From: Pyrenochaeta sp. MPI-SDFR-AT-0127
Taxonomy: Eukaryota > Ascomycota > Dothideomycetes > Pleosporales > Cucurbitariaceae
Reading direction: 5' to 3'
NCBI GenBank assembly: GCA_020747015.1
Contig: JAGTJM010000040.1
Coordinates: 1 to 64,000 of the forward strand
DNA length: 64,000 nucleotides
Both the position numbers and the translations under genes were made by a program. Under the pieces are notes generated by a model that saw nothing but the letters and a program-made list of their open reading frames with translations, made no database searches and had not been told where the DNA came from. Below are positions 32,750 through 43,297 of the stretch, one piece after another. The first letter of the stretch is position 1, and each line of letters starts with the position of its first letter.

Positions 32750-33000
32750 CTAGTGTTTCCCTTCTAGCTCTGCAAGTGTGGCTCCCCCAGAGAGGGCATT
32801 GCGTGCTCGGGCGTGTTGGTCTTGCCATCTTGTTCGTGCGCCGTCTACTGCTGCGCCTTCTTTGGATGCGACGATGGTGGTGTATGTGACTGCACAGACT
32901 GAGAGGGTATGTTAGTGAAAGTCAAGCTTGAGTGTGTGGTGGGATACGTACCCATGAAACCGACAAAGGTTGGGAGGTAGGATTTGGCTGCGACTGGCAT
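32750..33000 (-). CDS. 65-residue single-span membrane protein, spliced
   Basis: Two exons, 33,000-32,952 and 32,898-32,750, with a 53-nt intron (donor GTACGT, branch CTAAC, acceptor CTCAG) splitting a Val codon. The product starts MPVAAKSYLPTFVGFMVCAV and ends LAELEGKH. It has a single hydrophobic span (about residues 9-27) followed by a charged, Ala/Arg/Gln-rich helical tail that reads as a short amphipathic or coiled helix. The ATG context (TCAAAATGCC) is good, and frame, intron signals and composition all agree. Size and layout resemble small accessory subunits or assembly factors of mitochondrial or ER membrane complexes; this is inference only, I do not recognise the family. Confidence 0.75.
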
Positions 33001-34208
33001 TTTGAAGGTTGTGATTTGAGGTGTTTATGATCAAGTTGACTTCAATGTGATTTCTGAAGGATGATTCTGCAATCAGATGGTTGGGTGGTATTCGCTGAGA
33101 CTTGACTTGAATGTGTAAACCAAGATATGTAATGCGATGCAATGTAGTCTTGAACTGTTTGATGCTGTGACTGGTGGATGGGATTCAAACAACAGAAACG
33201 ACACCGAGCTTATATTCATATTCACGATACAACACTTCTCACCAAGAACAGGATGCGGTGCTCGCCGACGAAGCCAACATCACGTTGGTGCGGTTGCGTG
33301 ATACCAGCTACCAAGATCCAGGCAGTGAGCCCAGCACCAACATGAACAGGAACCTGGACGGCGGGGTCGTGTGAGACATGAAATCGACTGTACGGTGATT
33401 GGCTACTCTCAGCGAAAAGATTCCGTGGGTCGTCTGATACGCTGCGGCAAAGGAAGTTCAGTCGTGTTTGGTGGCGAGAGAACTGGTCGTTCGGGCTGTG
33501 CCGGGATTCGTGTGGGGTGAGCGCTGGAGAGAGTCGTACGATAATGCCCTGACAAGCCAGGACAAGGCCGGAGACAATGGCAAAGGCTCGAGTCAAATCT
33601 TCACAATCATTAATGCGTTTCCAAGCTCTTGGAGGATATGACCGCACGTCAGAATCTTTGACAGATCCTTGACAGGTCATTGACCCTTCTGCCCGGTTTG
33701 TCCCTGTATAATCATATGTCTTGGCACGGGTACCACTCGCTCACCTTTAGTCCCTTTTTCTGGGTTGCATGCATTCGAATTTCAGATAAGTGCTAGAATT
33801 CAATTTTTTTTTCTGAGCCTAGCCAGCCTCAAGTCAGTAAGAGGGATGCGATGATGTTGAATTTGGGTAGAAGTTGCTGCCACGCAATCACCTTCTACTG
33901 TTGAAACCCCGACACGTATTTCGCTCCAATCGACCCTGATGACGGCAATCGCTCTTGGATAATGTCACAGTCTTTCATCGTTTGCTCTGTAATGAAAGTA
34001 AGTTTTGCGCAATCACGACTGACTTGCGGTCACATAGATGGCAACCGCTTCGGCTACAATGAGAGCAGCCAACGACAGAACACAAGTATGTGTATATTCC
34101 ATGAGCTCGATCCTGATATCTTCGAAATCAAGTATTGTGTCTGTCTTGCAGTATAGACCAAGTAAATTCTAGCATTGCGACTTATTCTTCCACTCAACTT
34201 GCCAACAT
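33001..34208. other. Intergenic, nothing recognised
   Basis: Left part is the promoter of the 65-residue protein gene. A frame at 33,222-33,680 (minus) has no motif. GTAAGT and GTATGT motifs near 33,995 and 34,090 follow short ATG frames and might belong to an unrecognised small spliced transcript. Confidence 0.4.
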
Positions 34209-34991
34209 ATGCGTCCTGCCACGCCCCTCTTGCTCCTTGGAGCCTCCCGGTATTCTCAGGCTCAGCTTATGGTCATGTCAGAGACATCTTAGGCAGAACT
34301 TATTATAGGCAACGTGACCTGGAGGCCTTTGCCTACAAAAATAATACACGATACACATGGTTCTGCTACAGCGCTCGCTACTACAAATCCCAATGAGCTG
34401 CACAACTCCACGAGCAACAGAGACGATTGCACGCCTCGACCTTCTGTATACGGATCCGTTCCTGATTCTGACAATGCGTCGGCCTTTCAGCAGTACCAGT
34501 CCTTCAAAGACACTGCACTACATGCGCCTACACCTAATGGCTGGGCAAGTGTTTTCATCAACAAAACAGCTTCCAGCAAAGGCGGCAGTTATATCAGCTA
34601 CTTAGTCCTCGAATCGTATAACACAACTGACTGCGCTGCGCGGTGCGAGCAGATCTCCGAGTGCAAAGCCATCAACATCTACTTTGAACGAACGCCAACC
34701 CTATATCTGGGCTATGAGTGTCAGGATGCACCAAGCATGACGGTGATCAAATGCGCATTCTGGGGAGAGAAACTGCTTGCTGCCAATGTCAAAAACTGGG
34801 GATATCGAGACTGGAACTTCGAGGTGGTGATGGCAGGGAGTAATGGATACAACAAAGGGCAGCCTGAGCAGAGGTCTGAAGCAACCAAATCAGCGGTTGC
34901 AAAGTGCTCGAGGCTGTTAGTTGCCACGCTTGTGTTGCCTGTAATCATACAGTTCGCATCATTGATGGTATCGTCCCTAGTGGTAATTTGA
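34209..34991 (+). CDS. PAN/apple-like secreted protein, probably GPI-anchored
   Basis: The main exon is open from about 34,293 to 34,991. It carries a PAN-like cysteine module: YISYLVLESYNTTDCAARCE, then CKAINIYFER, YECQDAP, IKCAFWGE and finally the conserved VVMAGSNGYNK. The C-terminus (CSRLLVATLVLPVIIQFASL...) is a hydrophobic GPI-type tail. The first in-frame codon of the open frame is GTG, so an upstream exon is needed. ATG 34,209 (MRPATPLLLLGAS) in the same phase reads like a signal peptide; joining it by an intron GTATTC (34,250) to CCTGGAG (about 34,322) keeps frame, but this boundary is uncertain. Such proteins bind carbohydrate or protein at the fungal surface; the ligand is unknown. 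Confidence 0.65.
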
Positions 34992-35454
34992 GTCTGTGCA
35001 TGCTGCAGCTTAGAAGCAATCTCGAGACCTTTTCTGTCTGTTGCGCGGCATGACTGACAGCATGTACCTTCATACTCGCACATCATGTTGTGACACACAG
35101 TGGACCGCGAAAGAAACGAAAGTTAAGTTCTCAGAATCGCTTTATTGGGTATCTACAGATCATCATGATCGTTATCTTACATCTGGCTTGATCGCTCCAA
35201 GCAGTATGTCGAGATGGCTGACAGCTATGTCGAGCTGGAGATTGATTTGCTCGCCCATGCCGATTTTGGACCGTCCAAGCAACCTTCACCACAACAGTAA
35301 TGGCCAACTTTGACCTCCACTGTCGCTTGCGCCAAGATCTGAAGTTCTCTTCTTCACTTCACCATCACGGCTGCTTTCATGGCCCCCTTAAGCCTCTACT
35401 GACGAAGTGTAAGGCCTAAAACACCTGATATCTCATATGCCAAAACCCGGTTAC
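34992..35454. other. Convergent 3' region
   Basis: 463 bases between the PAN-like gene and the RSE1 stop codon. No gene seen. Confidence 0.5.
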
Positions 35455-38400
35455 CTAAAACGCGTAAAGACCCCTCATATTCCAAATCGCCTCATCAATC
35501 ATGCCTGGTGTCCACTCTGCGCCTGTCAGTTGCCCCGCAATACTTTCTCTTTTGTCTCTCGAGAGTACTAAGAATCGCTCGATCAAGTCGCCATCAATGA
35601 CGCTCTTTACGGGAGCAAAATAGCTGCGGTATGCCAGATGGTCGCGTCCCGACAATGGCTTGTCGTCTGAACGGAGTTGCAGTTCTAATTGCTGGAACAT
35701 CTTGTGCTGCCGGCGTGAGTTGAATGGAATCAATGCACCCAGAGTACCTTGAAGACCCGCCCAAAAGATAATCCGCTCGCCACCAGACAGCAACACTGTC
35801 TTTTGGATTGAGATGGGTATGTCGTTGGAAAAGTAGTGTGCGATCAGGTCTAGGCGATTCGCTGTGCCTCCCAGGAAGCTTTTATCGACAAGGAGGTCAG
35901 AGCCGTCAGGCGACTCATCGGACGATTCGGAGACCTTCTGTGGACAACGTACCAACCAGATGTTGCCGAATTTATCGCCACCAACTGTTGTGTCATAGTC
36001 CAGCATCTCTGAAGCGGAGGTGTGTCGAGCGATTGTATCATCAACGAATGGAATGAGCCGGTTGGGGTGAACCTGATCCTTGTGTACAACGTACGTAACA
36101 GATTGCGCTTGATCAGAAACTACCAAACGGCTGCCTTGGGTCTTGACGTCTGTGATGCGCGTTGCCACGCAGTTCGAGGCTTGCGCCTTCCGGAGGACTG
36201 ATCGCATGCCGCAGTCGTACAGGCACAGGTGTCGGCCGATGCCTGCAATGAGCTTACCTTTGAAAGCTAGCAGTGCTAGTGGAGGCTCACTAACACTGGT
36301 CTCATGGAAGAACTCAAGTTCACGACCATTAGGAGAAATTTTGTATACCTGGATTGCCGCTCCAGAGAACTTGTACGGCGTGAAGCTCAAGTCTTTGGCA
36401 ACACCAACGGCTAGAAAGGGTTGCTCTCCTCGACTTTCGAAGAAGACAAGAGCAACGCTCACAAGCGATACGTTGGTTTTCAGCTCTATTGTATGCGTAA
36501 CGGCTTTCTCGGTCACTGGGTCAATAACTTGAATGCAGGATGCCCAGCTGCCCTGGGCTCGCGGGTAACCGAAGTCGATTGCCGGCAATTCCTCACTCTC
36601 CGCTGATCCATTCGTCGCGTCGCCATTTGTGTGCTCGACTTCCATAGAACTGTCGCCGCCGCTTTCTTTTTTGATGCTTGCTTGCTGGATGAGCTTTTGT
36701 CTTGTGTCCGCGTTTAGGGTGTTGTTCTCGCTCTCGATGACATAAAACACACCCTGGTCATGATACCCGACCATCTTCCTCGGGGTGTACTTCAGCGGTA
36801 TGTTTTCGTACGTCGTGTTGTCCGTTAGGTCGTTAAAGGTGAAGATTCTACGCCAGGTCAGTCTTTGGGCTAGCAGATCGATATGCGTAGCGAAGTTGAG
36901 CGTGTGATTGCGTTCAGTAGGAACAATTGGAAATTTGTTTTTGGCCCTCAGCGTGTGTAAGGAGTACATTGTATCATCATGCAATCAAAGAAAGGAAGAA
37001 AAGGGAGGGTTGCTTACCGTAACTCGTTCGCGCTCACACAAATGATGCCCTTGAACTGTGAACCTTCAAAGTTCCACGCGGATTTGAACGCAATGTAATT
37101 CAGTGGGGTCAGCTGTAGTACTCCGGTACGTGGATGGGTGTAGCCTAGCCATGGCCGGGATGTCATGGCAAGGATGGCAGGTTCACCAGCGACAGTGACC
37201 TTCGCAAACTTGATCGGCTCAGGACCAAGGAAGCGCCTTCGGGTGTCTCCGATGTCCCCAGTCATTTCATCCAGGACGGAGCGAATATATACTCCACTTC
37301 GCAGCCCAATATGAAGGAACTGACTGTACCCACGGGGTGACTTATCTGACATAAGATTGATAGTCAGATCACTTGGGGGAGATGTCAGAGCCTGAACGGA
37401 AATGCTGCGTAGAATGTTGCCCTCCATGTCAGGACTCAAGTTGAATATTCTCACAGTCTGGTCGCTGCAACCAACGGCCAGGAAGAAAGCTCGAACGCTG
37501 CCTTCAGGCACATCCGGCATCGCAAGACAGTTGATGGTACTATCCAAAGCGATCTCCTCTTCGGCCATGGCTAGAGAGCCGTCCGAGTCGCACTCAAAAT
37601 AGAGGATCTGACCGGAACTTAGCGCAATGGCGACCTGTCGGTTATTGGTAGCACAAGCTACAATCGTTCGATGTGCCGGTGGTTGCCAGTCTGTTAGGCT
37701 CGCGTGAGTCGCATTGGCGTCGTCGTTCAGAAACTGGATGCCCTGAATATGGCGTATGCCCTTCGGATGAATCTGAATGATGCAATCTTCGCCAAATTGC
37801 TGAACCCCAAGCGTATTAGTATCTGGCAAGAAGCCGGTGTTCGAGGCTTCCTCCACGTCATCGCCTATCTTCAAAACCAACGTCCTACTGTGCAAGCATA
37901 GGACAATGAGTGTGTCAGTCTCATCGTCAATCGTCAACTTTGTTGTCCACACATCGGACGCGTTTTGCGGGAGGGGCGACTCGATAAGGTCTAACACCTC
38001 TAGTGCGTTCCTCGTGGCGCGGAAAGAGCTTCGGCCGCCAGTGCCATTGATAGTGTATATTTGCGGTGCATCCTCCAACGCAGGATTGGCAACTTCCATG
38101 CCCATAATAGGATTCAGACTGGGGATAGTCTCTACCGCAGTCAGATTGGTCAAGGGTCGTGGGCGGAAAAACGGTGGTGCAAATGTTTCCGCTGGGTCAA
38201 CTGGGAACTGATCGCTTTCGAAGAGGGGATCTTCAGTCTCCTCACCCAAGGATTCCAGCTCGTACAGTATCCTATCTCCAGACTCGCATGCGGCGTATAC
38301 AAAACCGGCCCTTAGAATACATATACTTGTTGCAATCGGGATTGTGTCGAAGTACTTGATCTTAATCTTCTCAACCGTGCCGCTGGGGGCTTCGACAGTC

Positions 38401-39503
38401 AGCTTGAACATGTCGCCATCATCAGTTTGTAAGAGATAGAAAAAGTCGCCGCCCTTGAGAGAGTATAATGTGCCAGCGACAATGGTACGCTTGCGATTTG
38501 GATCCTCGGTTGCTCCCTCACGACGGGGTATTGCCAGTCTGTGCACGCTCGACTTGTTGTTGAAGATGCGGCGGTAGGTGATGTTGTCTTCTCCGCAGCA
38601 CAGAACACCACTCGGCGCATTGGGGCCTCCTGGGACGCGGAAGAGTGTGTTGGCAGTGCGATCTACAGGCTCTGACCATTTCCGCACAATATGGTTGAGT
38701 CCGAGATCCAGTTCATAGTAGACGAGCTCCTTCTTGAGCTCATCGTACGCCTCCCCGGTCGGATCAGACTCCGAGTTGGAGTAATCAACCTCAAGAGTAG
38801 CGAACATGGGGTTGTCATATCCGACATCAAGCCCGATAAGGCAGTATACCAGCGTCTGCGGCTTGTGAGCCTCCAATGGAGAAGAGATGGCGATATCAGT
38901 CTGTCCACTTCGTGTGAGAATGTAGACCAGCTTGTTCTTCTCCGTCGAGGCGACCATGATAGCACGTCCTTTCGGATCAGCTGCCAGATACTCGCCCGGC
39001 ACTACACGTCGTATTCCAGACTTGCCGAACGTCTCAAAGTGCACTGTCTTAAACGTGCGCTCTTCGGGAAGGTATTCGTACGTGACTAATCGTCCTGAGT
39101 CGGTGGTTATGACAATGTGGTCTACAGAGTCAGTTAAGATTCTTTAATGTAATCAGGTTCAGTCCACCGCGGGCTCAAGGAGCTGCGAGCTCCCTGGTGT
39201 CGTGTGCTTTGGAAAATCACTAAACTGGCCTATAGCGTGCAGAGAAGGGAAGAACATACCTTTGGTACCACCCGCAATTCTGAATTTGGCTATGCGGCGA
39301 ACAATGCCAAAGACGTCCTGCGAGTACAGTTCTTGAAATCCCTTCTGTCGCCGTGAGACCTCCAGGATGGCTAGCCGCGAGCCGTTTGCGGTGAGAATCT
39401 GCTGCTTGCCATTTCCAAGAAAGTCGCCGGAGATGGCATCCTGGGTTGCAGACGGCTGTTTAACCGTCAAGGCATACAGCGACATGGTCGAGAAGCTTGT
39501 CAT
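35455..39503 (-). CDS. RSE1: Pre-mRNA-splicing factor RSE1 (SF3b subunit 3 / SF3b130)
   Basis: Three exons, 39,503-39,260, 39,121-37,018 and 36,847-35,455; introns of 138 nt (donor GTATGT) and 170 nt (donor GTAAGC) join in frame to 1246 residues, the usual size. The N-terminus MSLYALTVKQPSATQDAISG and QQILTANGSRLAILEV match the start of RSE1, and the C-terminus reads MIDEAIWNMRGLYAF. The protein is a triple beta-propeller of the MMS1-N plus CPSF-A type, related to DDB1 and CFT1; RSE1 is chosen over those by the N- and C-terminal signatures. It works in the SF3b part of U2 snRNP in branch-site recognition in the nucleus. ATG 39,503 is taken; 39,485 (MSLYALTV) is an alternative. It is divergent from SDA1. 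Confidence 0.95.
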
Positions 39504-39819
39504 GATGGGCAACGAGGGGCACTGGCCCAGAAACTAATAGAAGTATCGATGACTTGATAGCTTGGACAGGAATAAAACCAGAGGTATCAACGCGCACTCA
39601 GCGGCAGTCGCGAAGATTGTCTGGGTGTTGGCGCGCTGAAGGAAGAAAAGCGGCGTGAGGCTCGTCGAGAGGTCAGTAAAGAATTCGAGATGGCCAGAGC
39701 TTCACTCCGGCAAAACGTAGCTCCGTCCAGCCAATCAGTGGAGAGCCCCGCCAAAAAGTTCGAAAAGTTCACGGAGGCGCGAATGTGATTGAATACGACA
39801 ACTACTTCGAAGACATTGG
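39504..39819. promoter_or_regulatory. Shared divergent promoter RSE1 / SDA1
   Basis: Only 316 bases separate the two start codons, so splicing (RSE1) and ribosome assembly (SDA1) genes must share this promoter region. No TATA box or named site could be fixed by eye. Confidence 0.65.
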
Positions 39820-42142
39820 ATGAACATGAAGCGCAAAGTCGGAGCCCTCGAAAAGATCGAAGCAGATCATGCTGCACTCCGCTACAAGATCAAGCGCGAC
39901 CCGCAGAGCTACCGCGATGATTTCAGCAACCAGTTACAGCAGTACGAGACACTCCGGGACCTCTTCCTCCAAAGTCCAGGTACAACAGACACTGGTATTG
40001 TTGCGCTGAAGGACCTGATCGAATTCATCTCCCATGTTGCCGACTGCTACCCTGATCTTACGTCGAAATTCCCTGAAGATTTGACCCAGATCCTCCTGCA
40101 ACACCACGAAGTGCTCGAGTACGAATTGCGGGACAAGATTGTTGGCAGCTTGGTGCTGCTAAAGAACAAAGACGTGATTGACTCGATTACCCTCCTAAAT
40201 ACGCTTTTCCCCATCCTCATCTCCACTCCGAGCAAATCTCTTCGACAACTACTCTTCACCAAAATCCTGTCTGACTTGCGATCCTCAAACGCCAAGTCGA
40301 CGAACCACAAATTAAACCGAACGATTCAAACCGTCCTATACAATTTGCTAGAGTCGGACAAGGAATCACCAAAGGGCATCTGGGCTGTCAAAATTACGCG
40401 AGAGCTTTGGAAGCGGCAGATATGGACTGATGCCCGCGCCGTCGAAGTCATGCGGCTGGCAGCCCTGAGTGATAACGAGAAGGTTATCACAGGCGGGGTG
40501 CGCTTTTTCTTGGGCGGCGACAAGGAGCGAGAGGAGGCAGCAGAGGACAGCAGTGACGATGACAACGACGTTGATATGGCCCGTTTACGACATCAGGTCG
40601 GCATCAACAAGAAGACCAAGAAGAAGGCAAGAGATCTGAACAAAGCCGCTACCAATTTGAAAAAGAAGGAGAAGAAAAAGAATGCGCCACATCCGCTGAA
40701 CTTTTCTGCTCTTCACCTTTTGCATGACCCACAAGGCTTTGCTGAAACACTCTTCTCAAAACACATTCAGAACTCTAAGGCCAAACTCGCCCTCGAGTCG
40801 AAGCTTTTAGCCCTCCAGCTTGTATCCCGTCTTGTTGGCCTGCATAAGCTTACTGTCCTCTCACTATACTCATACTTTCTCAAGCATCTGACTCCTCGAC
40901 AAGCATCGGTCACCAGCTATTTGGCATGTCTTGCACAGGCTACACACAACTACGTGCCCCCAGATGTCCTTGAACCACTCGTGCAGAAAATTGCCAATGA
41001 GTTCGTGTCAGAGGCTTCCGCTTCTGAAGTCGCAGCAGCAGGCCTGAACGCCATTCGCGAGATCTGCGCGCGACAGCCATTAGCCATGACAGACACATTA
41101 CTACAGGATCTGGTTCAGGTACGCTTCACTATCGTTCTAATTTTATCACGATATTGACCTTCTTCAGTACCGCAAGTCAAAAGACAAAGGCACAATGATG
41201 GCCGCTAAAGGCCTCCTCTCGCTTTACCGTGAGGTTGGCGCAGAGCTCCTCAACAAGCGCGACCGCGGCAAAGACGCAGCGATGGGCGTACGCGCTGGTA
41301 CCATCAAAGAACGTAGATACGGTGAAGAAGCTGTCGGCGAGATCGAAGGCATCGAGCTACTAGAGAAGTGGAAGGAGGAGGAGCGAAGGAAGAAGCTGGA
41401 AGCTGCTGGTCTAGACCCTGACGCAGATGTTGATGTAGAGTTAGATGAGGAAGAAGATTGGAAGAAATGGGACGTCGAGTCTGACGAAGATAGCGACGAC
41501 TCTGGCGGCTGGATAAATGTTGAATCAGATGGCGAAGACATCCAAATCAGCGACAGCGAGGATGAAAAGGACAAGGCCAAACAACCACCAGCTAAGAAAG
41601 CTAAACTCAGCAGCGCAACACCAACACCCGGCCCAGCTGACGAAAAGGAAAACTCAAAGAGTGCCGATTCAGAGATGAAATCAATATCGAAGCTTCTCAC
41701 AACTACAATCCTCACTCCTGCGGATTTGAAGCAGCTCCAAGCGCTGCGCTCAACATCTACAATTACTTCGTCGCTTGCTTCCCACAAGCGTGCTCAGCTG
41801 CTGGCCGCCCGCCACTCCGACGAAGCGATTACAGCCGAAACCATTGAATTTGCCGCCTCTCTCGGCAAAAAGAATACCAAGGAAGAGAAGATCGCCATGG
41901 CACGAGGAGATCGTGAGACGAATCATCAGTCTACTACGGCGAAGAGGAAAGAGAAGAAGGAAGCTGAGGGTAAGAGCACGACGAATAAGGAGAAGGCGCG
42001 CAAGAAGAATTTCCTCATGACGCTGGGCAAGGCGAAGAGTAAGAACAAGAGGAGTCTGACGGACGTGAAGAGGACATTGCAAGGACATATCGATAGAAGT
42101 AAGCGCGGTGGCAAGAGGGGAAATCAGGGCCATAAAAAGTAG
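39820..42142 (+). CDS. SDA1: SDA1-family 60S ribosome biogenesis protein
   Basis: Two exons, 39,820-41,118 and 41,168-42,142 (49-nt intron, donor GTACGC, acceptor CTTCAG), give 757 residues. The N-terminus (ALEKIEADHAALRYKIKRDP, then QSYRDDFSNQLQQYETL) and the HPLNFSALHLLHDPQGFAE block are diagnostic of Sda1. Helical-repeat sequence fills residues about 30-430; acidic Asp/Glu runs lie at about 245-260 and 500-560; the C-terminus is very basic with nuclear/nucleolar signals and ends GGKRGNQGHKK. In yeast Sda1 is nucleolar and needed for maturation and export of pre-60S particles. ATG 39,826 (MKRKVGALEK) could equally be the start. Confidence 0.95.
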
Positions 42143-43297
42143 TTGATATGAGAGGACGTGAAGGATATAAGTAAATGACTTGATACCCGAATAGACATAT
42201 GAACTAGGAATCAAGAACGGGTTGGTTCTAATTTCAAGAAAGAGCGCTGTGTCTCTGTGAGAAGACAGAAATTCAGTCTGCTCCTCGCCGTTATGAGATT
42301 ATTTGGTGCCTCAATCGATCAACTACCTTTACCCGCCGAACGTCGCCAATTTCTCGGGCGCTGTGGAGCCTGTCGCTGACTTGAAGACTAATTCGAGGGT
42401 GACTGAGAAATGGATGATACCATGATAGCTGATTCAGGTTGCCCACGTAGGTCAGTTTTGGCCGACTTTCTACTCCACTTAAAGTCCGCCACAGAACTCA
42501 GGACAGCTTAGTCATTGATCAGTTCAATACAGTGGAAGCTCAGGTTTGAAAGCGGAAGTGGACTTTGGTTGGGTCACGTTTGGGGTAAGTGTCTATCATA
42601 CGCTAAGCTATTTTAAATTTCTAACCTTTACACCTACGTACTATATTAGTTACTTAGGTGTATACTAATTGTTAAACAGGACTCGCGCTTGCTAATTACT
42701 AACGTTTAAGTCTAGCTAAATTTAAAAAATATTAAGATACGCCTAATTACAAGGACGATTTAGTCTAACCTAGAGGCTTCCTATATAGGCTTCACTCCTA
42801 CTTTTTTAAGTTAGCGGCTGATTCTGAGCTAATATTTGATTTTTTTTGTTGACAAGTCTGATTATTGATGATGAGGAGCTTGATTAATCCTTGAAAAAAA
42901 TTTGTGTGCCGAGAATGAAGGGGTCGATTTATGTCACCTAATATACTCTAGCATAGAGCCTCTGTTCAATCTTACAGATTTCGGCTTCAACATGCTTCTT
43001 GAAGAATACCGTGTATCCGACAGCTGGGCTCTCCAGAATATACGAAGTACCTCGAGGCAGAGCTCTCTCTCTCCTTAGCTCTGTATACAGTTGTCAGATA
43101 TGAGGCATATATCTCGTCGTCAGATACTTTTGTCAGCTTGTCGTATACATGGCATACATCGGGTAGGTCGGATATAGAGCAACCGGGGACCGACCGAGCT
43201 CATACAGATAAGGCTGCCCAATGTGGGCGAGATAGAGCACGACGACAACAATACAAACAAACAAACCCTAACCAAACCTTAGGATTCACCCTAGCCA
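42143..43297. other. Intergenic with a RIP-like AT-rich scar
   Basis: From about 42,600 to 42,860 the sequence becomes TA-rich with few CpA/TpG, like the big repeat block on the right, so it is probably the remnant of a mutated repeat. A coding-like fragment at 42,938-43,110 is listed separately. Nothing else recognised. Confidence 0.5.
42938..43110 (-). pseudogene. Coding-like gene fragment of unknown origin
   Basis: On the minus strand, LYTELRRERALPRGTSYILE continues into ESPAVGYTVFFKKHVEAE and ICKIEQRLYARVY, then TAG at 42,940. Upstream the frame is broken by TGA. Composition is protein-like, but I do not recognise the family. It sits beside the RIP-like scar, so a transposon or dead-gene remnant is likely. 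Confidence 0.35.

Noticed and set aside
33222..33680. 152-codon minus-strand frame
   Set aside because: No signal peptide, domain or splice context; weak start.
36848..36984. Extension of RSE1 exon 3 upstream to an ATG at 36,984
   Set aside because: The sequence between has splice signals at both ends, and family alignment from memory of the layout joins ANELR to IFTFND; the extra stretch is intronic.
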